Positions 18,222-26,750 of a DNA stretch of 64,000 nucleotides are shown in pieces. Under the pieces are notes generated by a model. That model was not told the origin of the DNA, did no database searches, and worked only from the letters and a program-made list of their open reading frames with translations. Source of the DNA: Mesonia oceanica (GTDB lineage Bacteria; Bacteroidota; Bacteroidia; Flavobacteriales; Flavobacteriaceae); the NCBI RefSeq assembly GCF_902499555.1, contig NZ_CABVMM010000007.1:186001-250000 (forward strand), written 5' to 3'. Every line of letters begins with the position of its first letter. The first letter of the stretch is position 1. Both the position numbers and the translations under genes were made by a program.

Positions 18222-21200
18222 ATGATTAATAAGATAATCGCATTTTCCATTAATAATAAATTTATTATTGGACTACTTACCTTAGCGCTGATAGGGACGG
18301 GTATTTGGTCCATGATGACCGTCAACCTGGGATCGGTGCCAGATATTACTAACAACCAGGTTCAGGTGATCACCCAATCACCTAATCTTGCAACAGAAGA
18401 TATTGAACAATTTGTAACCTATCCTGTAGAACTCTCAATGGGGAACCTGCCCGGGGTTACGGAAATACGATCTGTTTCCCGATTTGGCCTTTCCGTGGTT
18501 ACAATTGTTTTTGAGGACGATATGGGCATTTACAAACCCCGTCAACTGGTTCAGGAAAAACTAAACGAAGTCAGGGACCAAATACCTGAAAAATTTGGAA
18601 GTCCCGCTATGGGACCCATTACTACAGGTTTGGGTGAGATTTATCAATATACGATAAAGCCCCAAAAAGAGTATGACACCGTTTATTCCCCTACGGAATT
18701 GCGTACCATCCAGGATTGGATCGTAAAGCGTCAAATGACCCTAGTCGAAGGTGTAGTAGAGGTAAATTCATTTGGGGGCTCTATAAAACAATATGAAATT
18801 GCCATTAATCCCGAAAAACTGAATGCGTTAAACGTTTCTATTTCCCAAGTCTTCGATGCCCTGCAAAAAAATAATGTTAATACAGGCGGTGCATATATAG
18901 AAAAAAATAATATGGCCAATTTTATCCGTGGTGAGGGTTTAATCAGGTCACTAGATGATATAAAATCTATTGTTATCAAGAATGAAAATGGAGTGCCTGT
19001 AACAATTGGAGATGCAGCTGAAGAGGTCCAGTTTGGTAGCCAGGTACGCTATGGTGCTTTTACCCAGGATGGCCGTGAAGCTGTTGGCGGTATGGTGCTC
19101 ATGTTGAAAGGTGCAAATCCTAATAAAGTAATTGCAAATGTTCAGGATCGTATGGAGACGGTAGAACAATCTTTGCCTGAAGGTTTATCAATAGAACCCT
19201 TCCTTGACAGAAGTGTTTTAATTGAAAGAACTACGAGTACCGTGACCCAGAATCTTCTGGAAGGTGCTTTAATCGTGATTTTTGCCTTAGTAATATTATT
19301 AGGTAGTCTGAGAGGCGGTCTTATAACTGCTACTACCATTCCATTATCACTTCTTTTTGCTTTTATATTGATGAAGCAATTCAATGTCTGGGCCAATCTA
19401 ATGAGTTTGGGAGCTATTGACTTTGGAATTATTATAGACGGTGCTGTGATCATCATTGAGGGTACGGTATATGAAATACAAAAACGGATGCGTTCCGGCA
19501 AAATAAAATTTAATAAGGCTAAAATGGATGAAGTAGCCTATGATGCCGGAAGTACGATGATGGGTTCCGCCTTTTTTGGACAAATTATCATTCTTATCGT
19601 ATTTGCGCCCATTCTTTTTCTAACGGGGGTAGAAGGGAAAATGTTTCGGCCAATGGCATTTACTTTTGGTTTTGCCATGATAGGTGCTATTTTCTTATGC
19701 CTTACCTATGTCCCTATGATGTCTGCTTTATTTATGAAACCAATTCAGAATAAAAAGAACTGGTTTGGAAAGTTTGAACGCTGGCTGGAAAAAGTTAGTG
19801 ATAAAATTATTGGAGGGATTCAAAAAGGATACATGCCTTTATTAAAAGGAGCTTTAAGATTGAAGTTCATAGTATTGGGGTCTGCGGTTGTCTTACTTAT
19901 AGTAGCCGGTTTTATCTTTTCCAGAATGGGAGGGGAATTTGTCCCTCAACTTGATGAAGGGGATATCGCCATGCAGGCTTTAATAAGACCTGGAAGTGGT
20001 TTGAGTGAAGCAATTGATGTTTCCACAAAAATAGAAGATATCCTTCTTGAGAATTTCCCGGAAGTAGAAACCGCCGTAGCGAGGATTGGGGTTGCCGATA
20101 TCCCTACTGATCCAATGCCTATGGATATTGCCGATATGTTTATTGTATTAGAGAAGGATATGGATAATTGGACTTCGGCAAGTTCTAAAGAGGAATTGAT
20201 AGAAAAGATCAAAGAGAAACTTAATGAAGAACTTACGGGAGTCAACCTGGTTTTTAGCCAGCCTGTAGAGCTTCGTTTTAATGAACTGCTTACCGGGGTC
20301 AGGGAAGATGTTGCGGTAAAATTATATGGTGAAGATTTAGACCTTCTTGCTGAAAAAGCTGATAAAATGGCTGAAATAATACAGACTATACCGGGCGTAG
20401 GAGATGTGAACCCTGAACGAACATCTGGTCTTCCACAAATGACGGTGCGGTTTAATCGTAAAAAAATTGCGCAATATGGATTGGACATTGAAAAGATTAA
20501 CGATTATATAAGTGCAGCTTTTGCTGGAGGAACGGCCGGAGTGATCTTTGAAGGGGAAAAGCGGTTTGATATGGTAATACGTTTTGATGAGGCGCACCGC
20601 CAAAGCATTGATGATTTACGTACCCTCTATATAGATCTGCCGGATGGCACTCAGGTTCCGATTAAGGAAGTAGCTGATATTAGTTATGTACCGGGCCCTA
20701 TGCAAATTTCCAGGGATAACACCTTTAGAAGAACCTATGTGGGAGTTAATGCCCGCGGGAGGGATGTGGAATCTGTGGTAAATGACATCCAGCAAAAATT
20801 GGATGAAGAGTTAGATTTACCTCCAGGATATTACATTACTTATGGTGGGGAGTTTGAAAACCTTCAAAGAGCAAAAGGGCGTTTACAAATAGTAGTGCCC
20901 ATCGCTCTATTTCTGATATTCGTGCTTCTGTACTTTGCACTCCAATCTTTTTCCCAATCAATTATGATCTATATAGCCATTCCACTGGCGGCTATTGGAG
21001 GAATATTTGCTCTTTGGTTAAGAGATATGCCGTTTAGTATTTCAGCTGGTGTAGGCTTCATTGTATTGTTTGGGGTTGCCGTTTTAAACGGGCTGGTGCT
21101 TATTAACAGGTTTAATTCCTTAAAAGAAGAAGGGGTAACCAGTATAAAAGATAGAATTTTTACAGGAACCAAAGAACGAATACGTCCCATTATGTTAACA

Positions 21201-22655
21201 GCAACAACAGATATTTTTGGATTTCTGCCGATGGCTTTTTCATCGTCAGCAGGAGCTGAAGTACAACGACCCCTTGCTACGGTTGTTATTGGTGGCATGC
21301 TTACAGCTACCTTACTTACGCTGGTTGTTCTTCCTGTCCTTTATACATTTGTAGAGAAGAGACGAGAGAAAAAGGAACAGAACAAGCTTGGTTCTTCCAA
21401 TTCACGATCTTTAGCCACAATTTTGATAATTGGCTTGATGTTAGGCGGAACCTTTTCCGTAAATGCACAATCTGATGAAATGTCATCGGAAAATCCAATA
21501 CAGGATTCTTTACAAACTATTAGTTTGGAAGAGGCTAAAGAAATGGCAATCCAAAACTTTCCACAATTAAAAGCTGCCCAACTTGAAATTGAAAGTGAGG
21601 AAGTATTGCGTAAAACCGCCTATGATTTTGGGAATACCCAAATCTTTACAGGAAAAGAAGAGGTAGGAAATGGCTCTGATGGGATCTATACCCAAATTGG
21701 TGTTCAACAACAAGGCATAGATGTTTTTGGAATAGCTCCCCGTTTGAAATTACAGAAAGAAAGGGTGGCCCTTGCTGAAAATGCTTTAGAACTAAATACC
21801 TTAGAAGTGGAACGTGAAGTAAGCAGGGCCTGGGCTTCAGTTTATACAAGTAAAAAGAGGTATCGGGTATATAAGAAAATGGATTCAATTTTTGAAGACA
21901 TTGAAAGAGCAGCACGAATCAGGTATGAAACAGAAGCTACCTCTAAACTGGAGTATCTTGCTACTTCAAATCAGGGGAATGAGGTGAAAATACAGTTAGA
22001 ACAAGCTTATAGAGATTACCTGAAATCATTACAGCGTCTAAATTTATGGTTTGTTAGTGATACGATCTATGATGTACCAGATTTGCCTGTTGAAACTTTA
22101 GACGAACCTTTAAACTTTCTGGTAGAGTCGCTTGAAAATCATCCGTTGCTGCAGGTTTCGGAACAAAGGATAGATGTTGCCAAAGCGGTTACCAGAGAAC
22201 GAAAATCTGAATTTTTGCCCAAATTTCAGGGTCAGTACGGTAGGCAGGAAATAGCCGGGCAATCGGGTTTCTTCCAATATCAAATAGGAATTCAAATTCC
22301 GCTGTTTTTTGGGCCGGAATTAGGCCGTACACAGGAAGCACAAGTAAATAGACAGATTGCAGAGCAAAACTTTTATCAGGATAAAATCGAACTGGAAACC
22401 GCCTATAAAAATATGCGTGAAGACTACATCAAATGGAGAAACTCATGGAATTATTATAGGGATGAAGCACTTCCGCTGGCCAAAGAGCAACAAGGTGGAT
22501 CAGTGCTGGCCTTTAAGGAAGGCGCTATCGATTATGTGACATTTCTCCAAAATATAAGAGATGCCATTAGAATCGAGGTAAATGCCTGGAGTGCTTTTAA
22601 CGATTATCTCGACAGCCGCTACCAACTGGAATATTACCTTAAGAATTCAAATTAA
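18222..22655 (+). CDS. cusA: CusA/CzcA-family heavy-metal RND pump fused to a TolC-like channel
   Basis: This 1477-residue protein joins two components. Residues 1-1050 are an HME-type RND permease with 12 predicted helices and the proton-relay signature D400-F-G-x3-D406-G-A-V-x3-E413 in helix 4. The Met-rich TDPMPMDIADMF near 630 resembles the Cu/Ag subgroup. A basic linker is followed by an internal signal-peptide-like helix (about 1064-1083, ending VNAQ). Residues 1090-1477 form an outer membrane factor domain with paired coiled-coil repeats (ISLEEAKEMAIQNFPQLKAA). It would export Cu+, Ag+ or divalent metals from the periplasm. The adaptor gene follows by 22 bases. Confidence 0.92.
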   Translation: MINKIIAFSINNKFIIGLLTLALIGTGIWSMMTVNLGSVPDITNNQVQVITQSPNLATEDIEQFVTYPVELSMGNLPGVTEIRSVSRFGLSVVTIVFEDDMGIYKPRQLVQEKLNEVRDQIPEKFGSPAMGPITTGLGEIYQYTIKPQKEYDTVYSPTELRTIQDWIVKRQMTLVEGVVEVNSFGGSIKQYEIAINPEKLNALNVSISQVFDALQKNNVNTGGAYIEKNNMANFIRGEGLIRSLDDIKSIVIKNENGVPVTIGDAAEEVQFGSQVRYGAFTQDGREAVGGMVLMLKGANPNKVIANVQDRMETVEQSLPEGLSIEPFLDRSVLIERTTSTVTQNLLEGALIVIFALVILLGSLRGGLITATTIPLSLLFAFILMKQFNVWANLMSLGAIDFGIIIDGAVIIIEGTVYEIQKRMRSGKIKFNKAKMDEVAYDAGSTMMGSAFFGQIIILIVFAPILFLTGVEGKMFRPMAFTFGFAMIGAIFLCLTYVPMMSALFMKPIQNKKNWFGKFERWLEKVSDKIIGGIQKGYMPLLKGALRLKFIVLGSAVVLLIVAGFIFSRMGGEFVPQLDEGDIAMQALIRPGSGLSEAIDVSTKIEDILLENFPEVETAVARIGVADIPTDPMPMDIADMFIVLEKDMDNWTSASSKEELIEKIKEKLNEELTGVNLVFSQPVELRFNELLTGVREDVAVKLYGEDLDLLAEKADKMAEIIQTIPGVGDVNPERTSGLPQMTVRFNRKKIAQYGLDIEKINDYISAAFAGGTAGVIFEGEKRFDMVIRFDEAHRQSIDDLRTLYIDLPDGTQVPIKEVADISYVPGPMQISRDNTFRRTYVGVNARGRDVESVVNDIQQKLDEELDLPPGYYITYGGEFENLQRAKGRLQIVVPIALFLIFVLLYFALQSFSQSIMIYIAIPLAAIGGIFALWLRDMPFSISAGVGFIVLFGVAVLNGLVLINRFNSLKEEGVTSIKDRIFTGTKERIRPIMLTATTDIFGFLPMAFSSSAGAEVQRPLATVVIGGMLTATLLTLVVLPVLYTFVEKRREKKEQNKLGSSNSRSLATILIIGLMLGGTFSVNAQSDEMSSENPIQDSLQTISLEEAKEMAIQNFPQLKAAQLEIESEEVLRKTAYDFGNTQIFTGKEEVGNGSDGIYTQIGVQQQGIDVFGIAPRLKLQKERVALAENALELNTLEVEREVSRAWASVYTSKKRYRVYKKMDSIFEDIERAARIRYETEATSKLEYLATSNQGNEVKIQLEQAYRDYLKSLQRLNLWFVSDTIYDVPDLPVETLDEPLNFLVESLENHPLLQVSEQRIDVAKAVTRERKSEFLPKFQGQYGRQEIAGQSGFFQYQIGIQIPLFFGPELGRTQEAQVNRQIAEQNFYQDKIELETAYKNMREDYIKWRNSWNYYRDEALPLAKEQQGGSVLAFKEGAIDYVTFLQNIRDAIRIEVNAWSAFNDYLDSRYQLEYYLKNSN

Positions 22656-22677
22656 AAATTAAAATAAGAAAATCGAT

Positions 22678-23928
22678 ATGAATACAAGATCAATAAATAT
22701 TCTAATGCTTGCCTTAACGCTCAGCATATTCTTTGGATGTAAAGAAAATCCTGCGGCAGGGGAAGATGCTTCCAGTGAAACTGCAACTACTAATACCGAA
22801 GAAGGTGAAAATCACGGTGAGGAAGGAGATGAAGAACACGGTGAAGAAGAAGGTGGGATGCGTTCGGTACATCTTTCAGAAATGAAATTCAATAGTCTGG
22901 GGATTAAAGTAGATACCTTGCCTAAAAAAGCTTTGTCGGGTATTGTGGAAGCCAATGGCCAGTTAGAAGTGCCGCCACAATATGAAGCTACCGTTACGGC
23001 AATTTTAGGCGGTAATATAACTTCTATAAAGGTTATTGAGGGGGATAAGGTAAATAAAGGTCAGGTGTTGGCTTATCTTTCTCACCCAAATTTAACCAGA
23101 ATGCAGTCTGATTATATTAATGCATATAGTAGGATGCAATTTTTGGAAAAGGAATTTGAAAGACAGAAACGTTTATATGAAGCAGAGGTAGGATCTGGAA
23201 AATCTTTTCAACAAACCCAATCAGATTACCAGTCTGTACAAGGTGAAGTGCGGGGGTACGAATCGCAATTGCGCCAGTTAAACCTAAATGCTTCCCAGGT
23301 TAGAGACGGTGAATTATATGAATATATTCCGGTAGTAAGCCCAATTGGAGGTTATATTGAAAAAGTACTGGTACAGGTAGGACAATATGTAGACCCTCAG
23401 ACCAGTATGTTTATGGTAGTTGATAATGAACATGTTCATGCCGATCTAATGGTTTTTGAAAAAGATATTTATAAGGTGAAAGAAGGCCAAAAGATTGCGT
23501 TTACACTGGAATCGGTTCCAGGCAGTAATTTAACCGGGGAAATTTATTCAGTGGGGAAACAATTTGAACAAAACCCCAAAGCGGTACATGTGCATGCAGA
23601 AATCGATAATAAAGAAGATTTTCTAATTCCGGGGATGTATATAAACGGAAAAATCAGGACCGGTGAAGAAGCTGTTCCTGCCTTACCGGAAGAAGCAATA
23701 ATTGAAGAAGAAGGAAATCCCTACATCTTTACGGCCCAAAAACACCAGGAAGATGGTGAAACCGAATGGGAATTGAAACCAGTGCAGGTTAGAACGGGAA
23801 TAAATGAAGATGGTTGGGTTGAAATTAAACTGCTGGAGCCTCTGCCTGAAGGTACGTTGGTTGCCTATAATAATGCCTATTATCTGGTTTCTGAAATGCA
23901 GAAAAGCCAGACTTCCCATGGTCATTAA
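22678..23928 (+). CDS. cusB: RND efflux periplasmic adaptor (CusB/CzcB-like)
   Basis: The protein has 416 residues. A lipoprotein signal (SIFFGC, Cys21) is followed by an acidic, His-rich linker (EEGENHGEEGDEEHGEEEGG, about 42-61) likely to bind metal. The membrane-fusion core comes next: barrel and lipoyl segments (GIVEANGQLEVPP, VIEGDKVNKGQVLAYLSHP), a long alpha-hairpin (about 140-205) and the C-terminal domains. It ends in His-rich SHGH. It couples the CusA pump to the outer membrane channel. It is in the same operon as cusA. Confidence 0.92.
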   Translation: MNTRSINILMLALTLSIFFGCKENPAAGEDASSETATTNTEEGENHGEEGDEEHGEEEGGMRSVHLSEMKFNSLGIKVDTLPKKALSGIVEANGQLEVPPQYEATVTAILGGNITSIKVIEGDKVNKGQVLAYLSHPNLTRMQSDYINAYSRMQFLEKEFERQKRLYEAEVGSGKSFQQTQSDYQSVQGEVRGYESQLRQLNLNASQVRDGELYEYIPVVSPIGGYIEKVLVQVGQYVDPQTSMFMVVDNEHVHADLMVFEKDIYKVKEGQKIAFTLESVPGSNLTGEIYSVGKQFEQNPKAVHVHAEIDNKEDFLIPGMYINGKIRTGEEAVPALPEEAIIEEEGNPYIFTAQKHQEDGETEWELKPVQVRTGINEDGWVEIKLLEPLPEGTLVAYNNAYYLVSEMQKSQTSHGH

Positions 23929-23944
23929 ATTAAAAAAATTAGAT

Positions 23945-23998
23945 GGATGGACTCTCTGTTAAATGTTTGTCTTAATTAAAATTCCAGAGGGTTCATCC
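23945..23998 (+). other. Imperfect stem-loop between cusB and the PII-like gene
   Basis: GGATGGACTCTCTG pairs with CAGAGGGTTCATCC (12 of 14 positions) around a 26-nt loop. No clear T-tract follows, so it could be an attenuator, an mRNA-processing site or a weak terminator. Confidence 0.4.
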
Positions 23999-24024
23999 TT
24001 AATACTAAAATTAATATTACAGCA

Positions 24025-24363
24025 ATGAAAGAAATAAAAGCATTTATAAAACCGAAACGAGTTCAAAATGTAATTGAAGCTCTTAGTGAAAGCGGATTTA
24101 AAAGTATGACCCTTTCCCAGGGAGAAGGAACGGGGGCTTTTAAAGCAAAAGGCGCATCACCTTCTTTAGATTTCCGTGTAACAGACAGTCCGGTTGTAAA
24201 GTTAGAACTGGTATGTCAAAACGAAGAAGCACAATCAGCAATAGATATTATCCTTGAGAATGCAAAAACAACTGAACCCGGTGACGGAATAATTTATCTT
24301 TCCGATATTGAAGATGCCTTCCAGATAAAAACCGGGGAATCCATAAAGCGTTACGACCCCTAA
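24025..24363 (+). CDS. PII-like signalling protein (heavy-metal-associated group)
   Basis: The protein has 112 residues and the PII ferredoxin-like fold. It begins MKEIKAFIKPKRVQNVIEAL, has a T-loop-like region near GEGTGAFKAKG and ends with GDGIIYLSDIEDAFQIKTGE. The canonical uridylylated Tyr51 environment is absent. A PII subgroup reported beside heavy-metal RND genes fits this position; its ligand is uncertain. It lies 96 bases behind cusB and 15 bases before a Fur-family gene. Confidence 0.8.
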   Translation: MKEIKAFIKPKRVQNVIEALSESGFKSMTLSQGEGTGAFKAKGASPSLDFRVTDSPVVKLELVCQNEEAQSAIDIILENAKTTEPGDGIIYLSDIEDAFQIKTGESIKRYDP

Positions 24364-24378
24364 ATACTTTTATAGCAA

Positions 24379-24801
24379 ATGGAAAAAATAGTAAAAAAGT
24401 TGGAAAGCAAAGGCATCCGCCCTACGGCAATGCGCTTGATGACCTATAGACGGCTGGCACAACTGAATGTGGCCGTTAGCTTAGGCGACCTTGGAAAGGA
24501 TTTCGAAAGCTCGGAAAGGAGTACGCTTTTCCGTACTATGAAGACATTTGAAGAAAAAGGAATCGTGCATCAAATTGAGGATGGCACCGGCATCATTAAA
24601 TATGCCCTGTGCGAAGACAATTGTGAATGTGAGGTGGGAAACGACCTTCACTTACATTTTCATTGCAATAGTTGCGGGGAAACCGTGTGCCTTACAGAGC
24701 ACAAAATCCCTCAGATAAACCTGCCCGACGGCTATGTGGCAGAGGATATCAATCTGGTGGCCAAGGGAGTCTGTGAGAAATGTAGCAATGACTTGGATTA
24801 A
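24379..24801 (+). CDS. Fur-family metal-responsive repressor (copy 1)
   Basis: The protein has 140 residues. The N-terminal winged helix (KGIRPTAMRLMTYRRLAQL, then SERSTLFRTMKTFEEKGIVH) is followed by the dimerisation domain with structural zinc pairs CNSC and CEKC and a His-rich LHLHFHC. Whether it senses iron, zinc or redox state cannot be read; the DLHLHFHCNSCG element is closest to Zur/Fur. It sits directly behind the PII-like gene and probably regulates the local efflux genes. A paralogue lies at 30392-30820. Confidence 0.88.
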   Translation: MEKIVKKLESKGIRPTAMRLMTYRRLAQLNVAVSLGDLGKDFESSERSTLFRTMKTFEEKGIVHQIEDGTGIIKYALCEDNCECEVGNDLHLHFHCNSCGETVCLTEHKIPQINLPDGYVAEDINLVAKGVCEKCSNDLD

Positions 24802-24827
24802 GTTTTTTGATTTAAAAAATTGGAACA

Positions 24828-25187
24828 ATGATGAAAATTTATAAAAAAGAAAACAAGGTATATATGGTAGCTCAAAATAGATTGGATGCTACCGATTATG
24901 ACAATTTGATATCTCAATTAAAAAACCATATACAGGCAAACCATAAAGTATACTGGTATATTGAAATGGAAAATTTTGAGGGGTGGACTGCAAGTGCGTA
25001 TTGGAAAGGCATTGAACTGAAACTTCCGAATGAAGAACGCGTTAAAAAGGTTGCATTGGTGGGAATTACAAAATGGCAGGAACAGTTTACCGAAGTTTTG
25101 ATACCCTTTACAAAGGCACATATTAAATTCTTTAGCCCTGAAGAAAAACATTTGGCCAAGGAATGGATGGAGAAAGGAAATCATTAA
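24828..25187 (+). CDS. SpoIIAA-like (STAS/SEC14-fold) protein, copy A
   Basis: The protein has 119 residues and no signal peptide or membrane segment. The pattern VYWYIEMENFEGWTASAYWK (about 44-63), then VKKVALVGITKWQEQ and AHIKFFSPEEKHLAKEWM, is that of SpoIIAA-like proteins, thought to bind lipids or act as STAS-type scaffolds on membrane transporters. This is the first of four copies in the island: B (26222-26443, truncated), C (27537-27791, decayed) and D (38018-38374, intact). It sits 30 bases ahead of a SHOCT-domain gene. Confidence 0.8.
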   Translation: MMKIYKKENKVYMVAQNRLDATDYDNLISQLKNHIQANHKVYWYIEMENFEGWTASAYWKGIELKLPNEERVKKVALVGITKWQEQFTEVLIPFTKAHIKFFSPEEKHLAKEWMEKGNH

Positions 25188-25217
25188 AAAAGTTAAGTAA
25201 ATTTAAACAGAAAGATT

Positions 25218-25469
25218 ATGATGGACAACTGGAATTTTGGGGGAATGCACTGGATATGGTGGGGACTTTGGATAATTCTTATCTTTTGGATATTTTTAAT
25301 TCCTTACCCCACCCCGGGACAAAAACGGAAAAAAGACGGAGCAATGGAAATTCTAAGGGAGCGTTTTGCACGGGGCGAAATAAGCGAGGAAGAATATAAA
25401 CACCGGGTAAATATACTTCAAAATAAAAATGAACCAAAGGGCCAGAAAAAAATTAGGCAGGAAAAATAA
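25218..25469 (+). CDS. SHOCT-domain membrane protein, copy 1
   Basis: The protein has 83 residues. One Trp-rich transmembrane helix (MHWIWWGLWIILIFWIFLI, residues 10-28) is followed by a SHOCT motif (MEILRERFARGEISEEEYKHR, about 43-63) and a basic tail. SHOCT segments are short oligomerisation or tethering elements. A second, partly damaged copy is at 26501-26692. It overlaps the start of the YceI-like gene by one base (TAATG), which indicates translational coupling. Confidence 0.82.
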   Translation: MMDNWNFGGMHWIWWGLWIILIFWIFLIPYPTPGQKRKKDGAMEILRERFARGEISEEEYKHRVNILQNKNEPKGQKKIRQEK

Positions 25470-26011
25470 TGGGAAAAGGACAACTAACTATATTTTTTTT
25501 AATGCTGGCTCCTATCCTGCATACCCAAACTATATACAGTACACGGGAGGGGCATATCCTTATAAAAGCTAATATAGATGGCAATGCATTTAAGGCGGAA
25601 AGCCATCAACTTTCCATGTTTTTTGATTACACAAGTAAAGAAATTACGGGTTCCATAGATTTGAGAACTATAGACACAAATAATCCACAGCTAGCCACCT
25701 ATCTTAAAAGTACTCAAGCACCTATATGGATAAGATTTTCCGGGAAGGTCCCGGTTGAGGATTTCCTTTTGCGCCCACATGAACCAATTGATTTTAATTG
25801 GTTGGTAACGATCAGGCTTCCTAATAAAGAAGTGCAAAACTACTTTAAAGCGACATTGACCCACATCCCCCAAGGTCCTACATTTTCCTGTCTTTTAAGT
25901 GCCGGTGGATTTATAGAGAAAACTATAAGCCCAAGCTTAAATCAAGTGGTTCCTGGACTTGAAGGATCCATAGAAATAAAATTTGCCCAGCTTATTTTAA
26001 AGAAAGAGTGA
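25469..26011 (+). CDS. YceI-like periplasmic protein
   Basis: The protein has 180 residues and an N-terminal signal peptide (LTIFFLMLAPILHTQ). The body is beta-rich with YceI-type landmarks: IKANIDGNAFKAESHQLSMF near 30 and DYTSKEITGSIDLRTID near 51. YceI proteins form lipocalin-like barrels that bind isoprenoids or quinones. The start overlaps the SHOCT stop by one base. It lies between two copies of a SpoIIAA/SHOCT duplication. Confidence 0.7.
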   Translation: MGKGQLTIFFLMLAPILHTQTIYSTREGHILIKANIDGNAFKAESHQLSMFFDYTSKEITGSIDLRTIDTNNPQLATYLKSTQAPIWIRFSGKVPVEDFLLRPHEPIDFNWLVTIRLPNKEVQNYFKATLTHIPQGPTFSCLLSAGGFIEKTISPSLNQVVPGLEGSIEIKFAQLILKKE

Positions 26012-26218
26012 ATGCCATTTAATTCAAAATAACATAGAAAGATGAAAAAGTATAAATAGAATCCCATCCTCTTCCAGTAGTGCCTTATTAAAATAGCGCT
26101 GGGGAGATGTAATAAGTGTAAATAAAATATCCTCCTGCCGTACAAAATTTGTACCGCAATTAGGGACATAGATGTGATATATAAATATTTCCGTCTTATC
26201 ATTTTTCGCTTATTACTA

Positions 26219-26600
26219 ATAATGGAAAATTTTGAGGGGTGGACCGCAAGTGCGTATTGGAAGAGCATTGAACTGAAACTTCCGAACGAAGAACGCGTTA
26301 AAAAGGTTGCATTGGTGGGAAATACAAAATGGAAGGAACAGTTTACGGAAGTTTTGATTCCCTTTACAAGGGCACATATTAAATTCTTTAGCCCTGAAGA
26401 AAAAGATTTGGCCAAGGAATGGATGGAGAAAGGAAATCATTAAAAAAGTTAAATAAATTTAAACAGAAAGATTATGATGGACGACTGATATTTTGGGGGA
26501 ATGCACTGGATATGGTGGGGGCTTTGGATAATCCTTATCTTTTGGATATTCTTAATTCCTTATCCCACCCCGGGACAAAACAGACGGAAGGATAAGGCTA
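26219..26600 (+). repeat. Second copy of the SpoIIAA-SHOCT segment (about 1256 bases downstream of the first)
   Basis: The segment matches 24963-25344 at a constant offset of 1256 bases from the SpoIIAA middle (ATGGAAAATTTTGAGGGG) through the SHOCT start, with scattered substitutions and no indels that I can see there. The YceI gene lies between the copies. The left breakpoint cuts the first third of the SpoIIAA-like gene. Confidence 0.85.
26222..26443 (+). pseudogene. 5'-truncated SpoIIAA-like gene, copy B
   Basis: Residues from MENFEGWTASAYWK to the end match copy A closely, but the first 45 or so codons are missing and unrelated sequence lies upstream. An ATG at 26222 could still give a 73-residue C-terminal fragment. 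It is probably a remnant of the duplication rather than a functional gene. Confidence 0.75.
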
Positions 26601-26692
26601 TGGAAGCCCTGAGAGATCGATACGCCCGGGACGAGATAAGCGATGAGGAATTTGAACAAAAGAAGAAAGTCCTTCAGGATAAGAAGAAGTAG
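26501..26692 (+). CDS. SHOCT-domain membrane protein, copy 2 (shortened start)
   Basis: The original start at 26474 is followed by a TGA at codon 5, where copy 1 has TGG, so the upstream part is dead. The in-frame ATG at 26501 restores a 63-residue protein that keeps the whole transmembrane helix (MHWIWWGLWIILIFWIFLI) and the SHOCT motif (DRYARDEISDEEFEQKK). The SHOCT part has diverged more than the helix. It may still be made from the internal start, so I keep it as a gene with moderate confidence. Confidence 0.55.
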   Translation: MHWIWWGLWIILIFWIFLIPYPTPGQNRRKDKAMEALRDRYARDEISDEEFEQKKKVLQDKKK

Positions 26693-26750
26693 TTATAAGG
26701 CCACAGGTATCGAAGGCGATGGCACCTATGGCATATAAAAGAAGGTAAAA

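Noticed and set aside
19946..20488. 180-codon minus-strand frame inside cusA
   Set aside because: Low-complexity Ser/Ile-rich shadow of the RND gene in another frame; no motif and no promoter.
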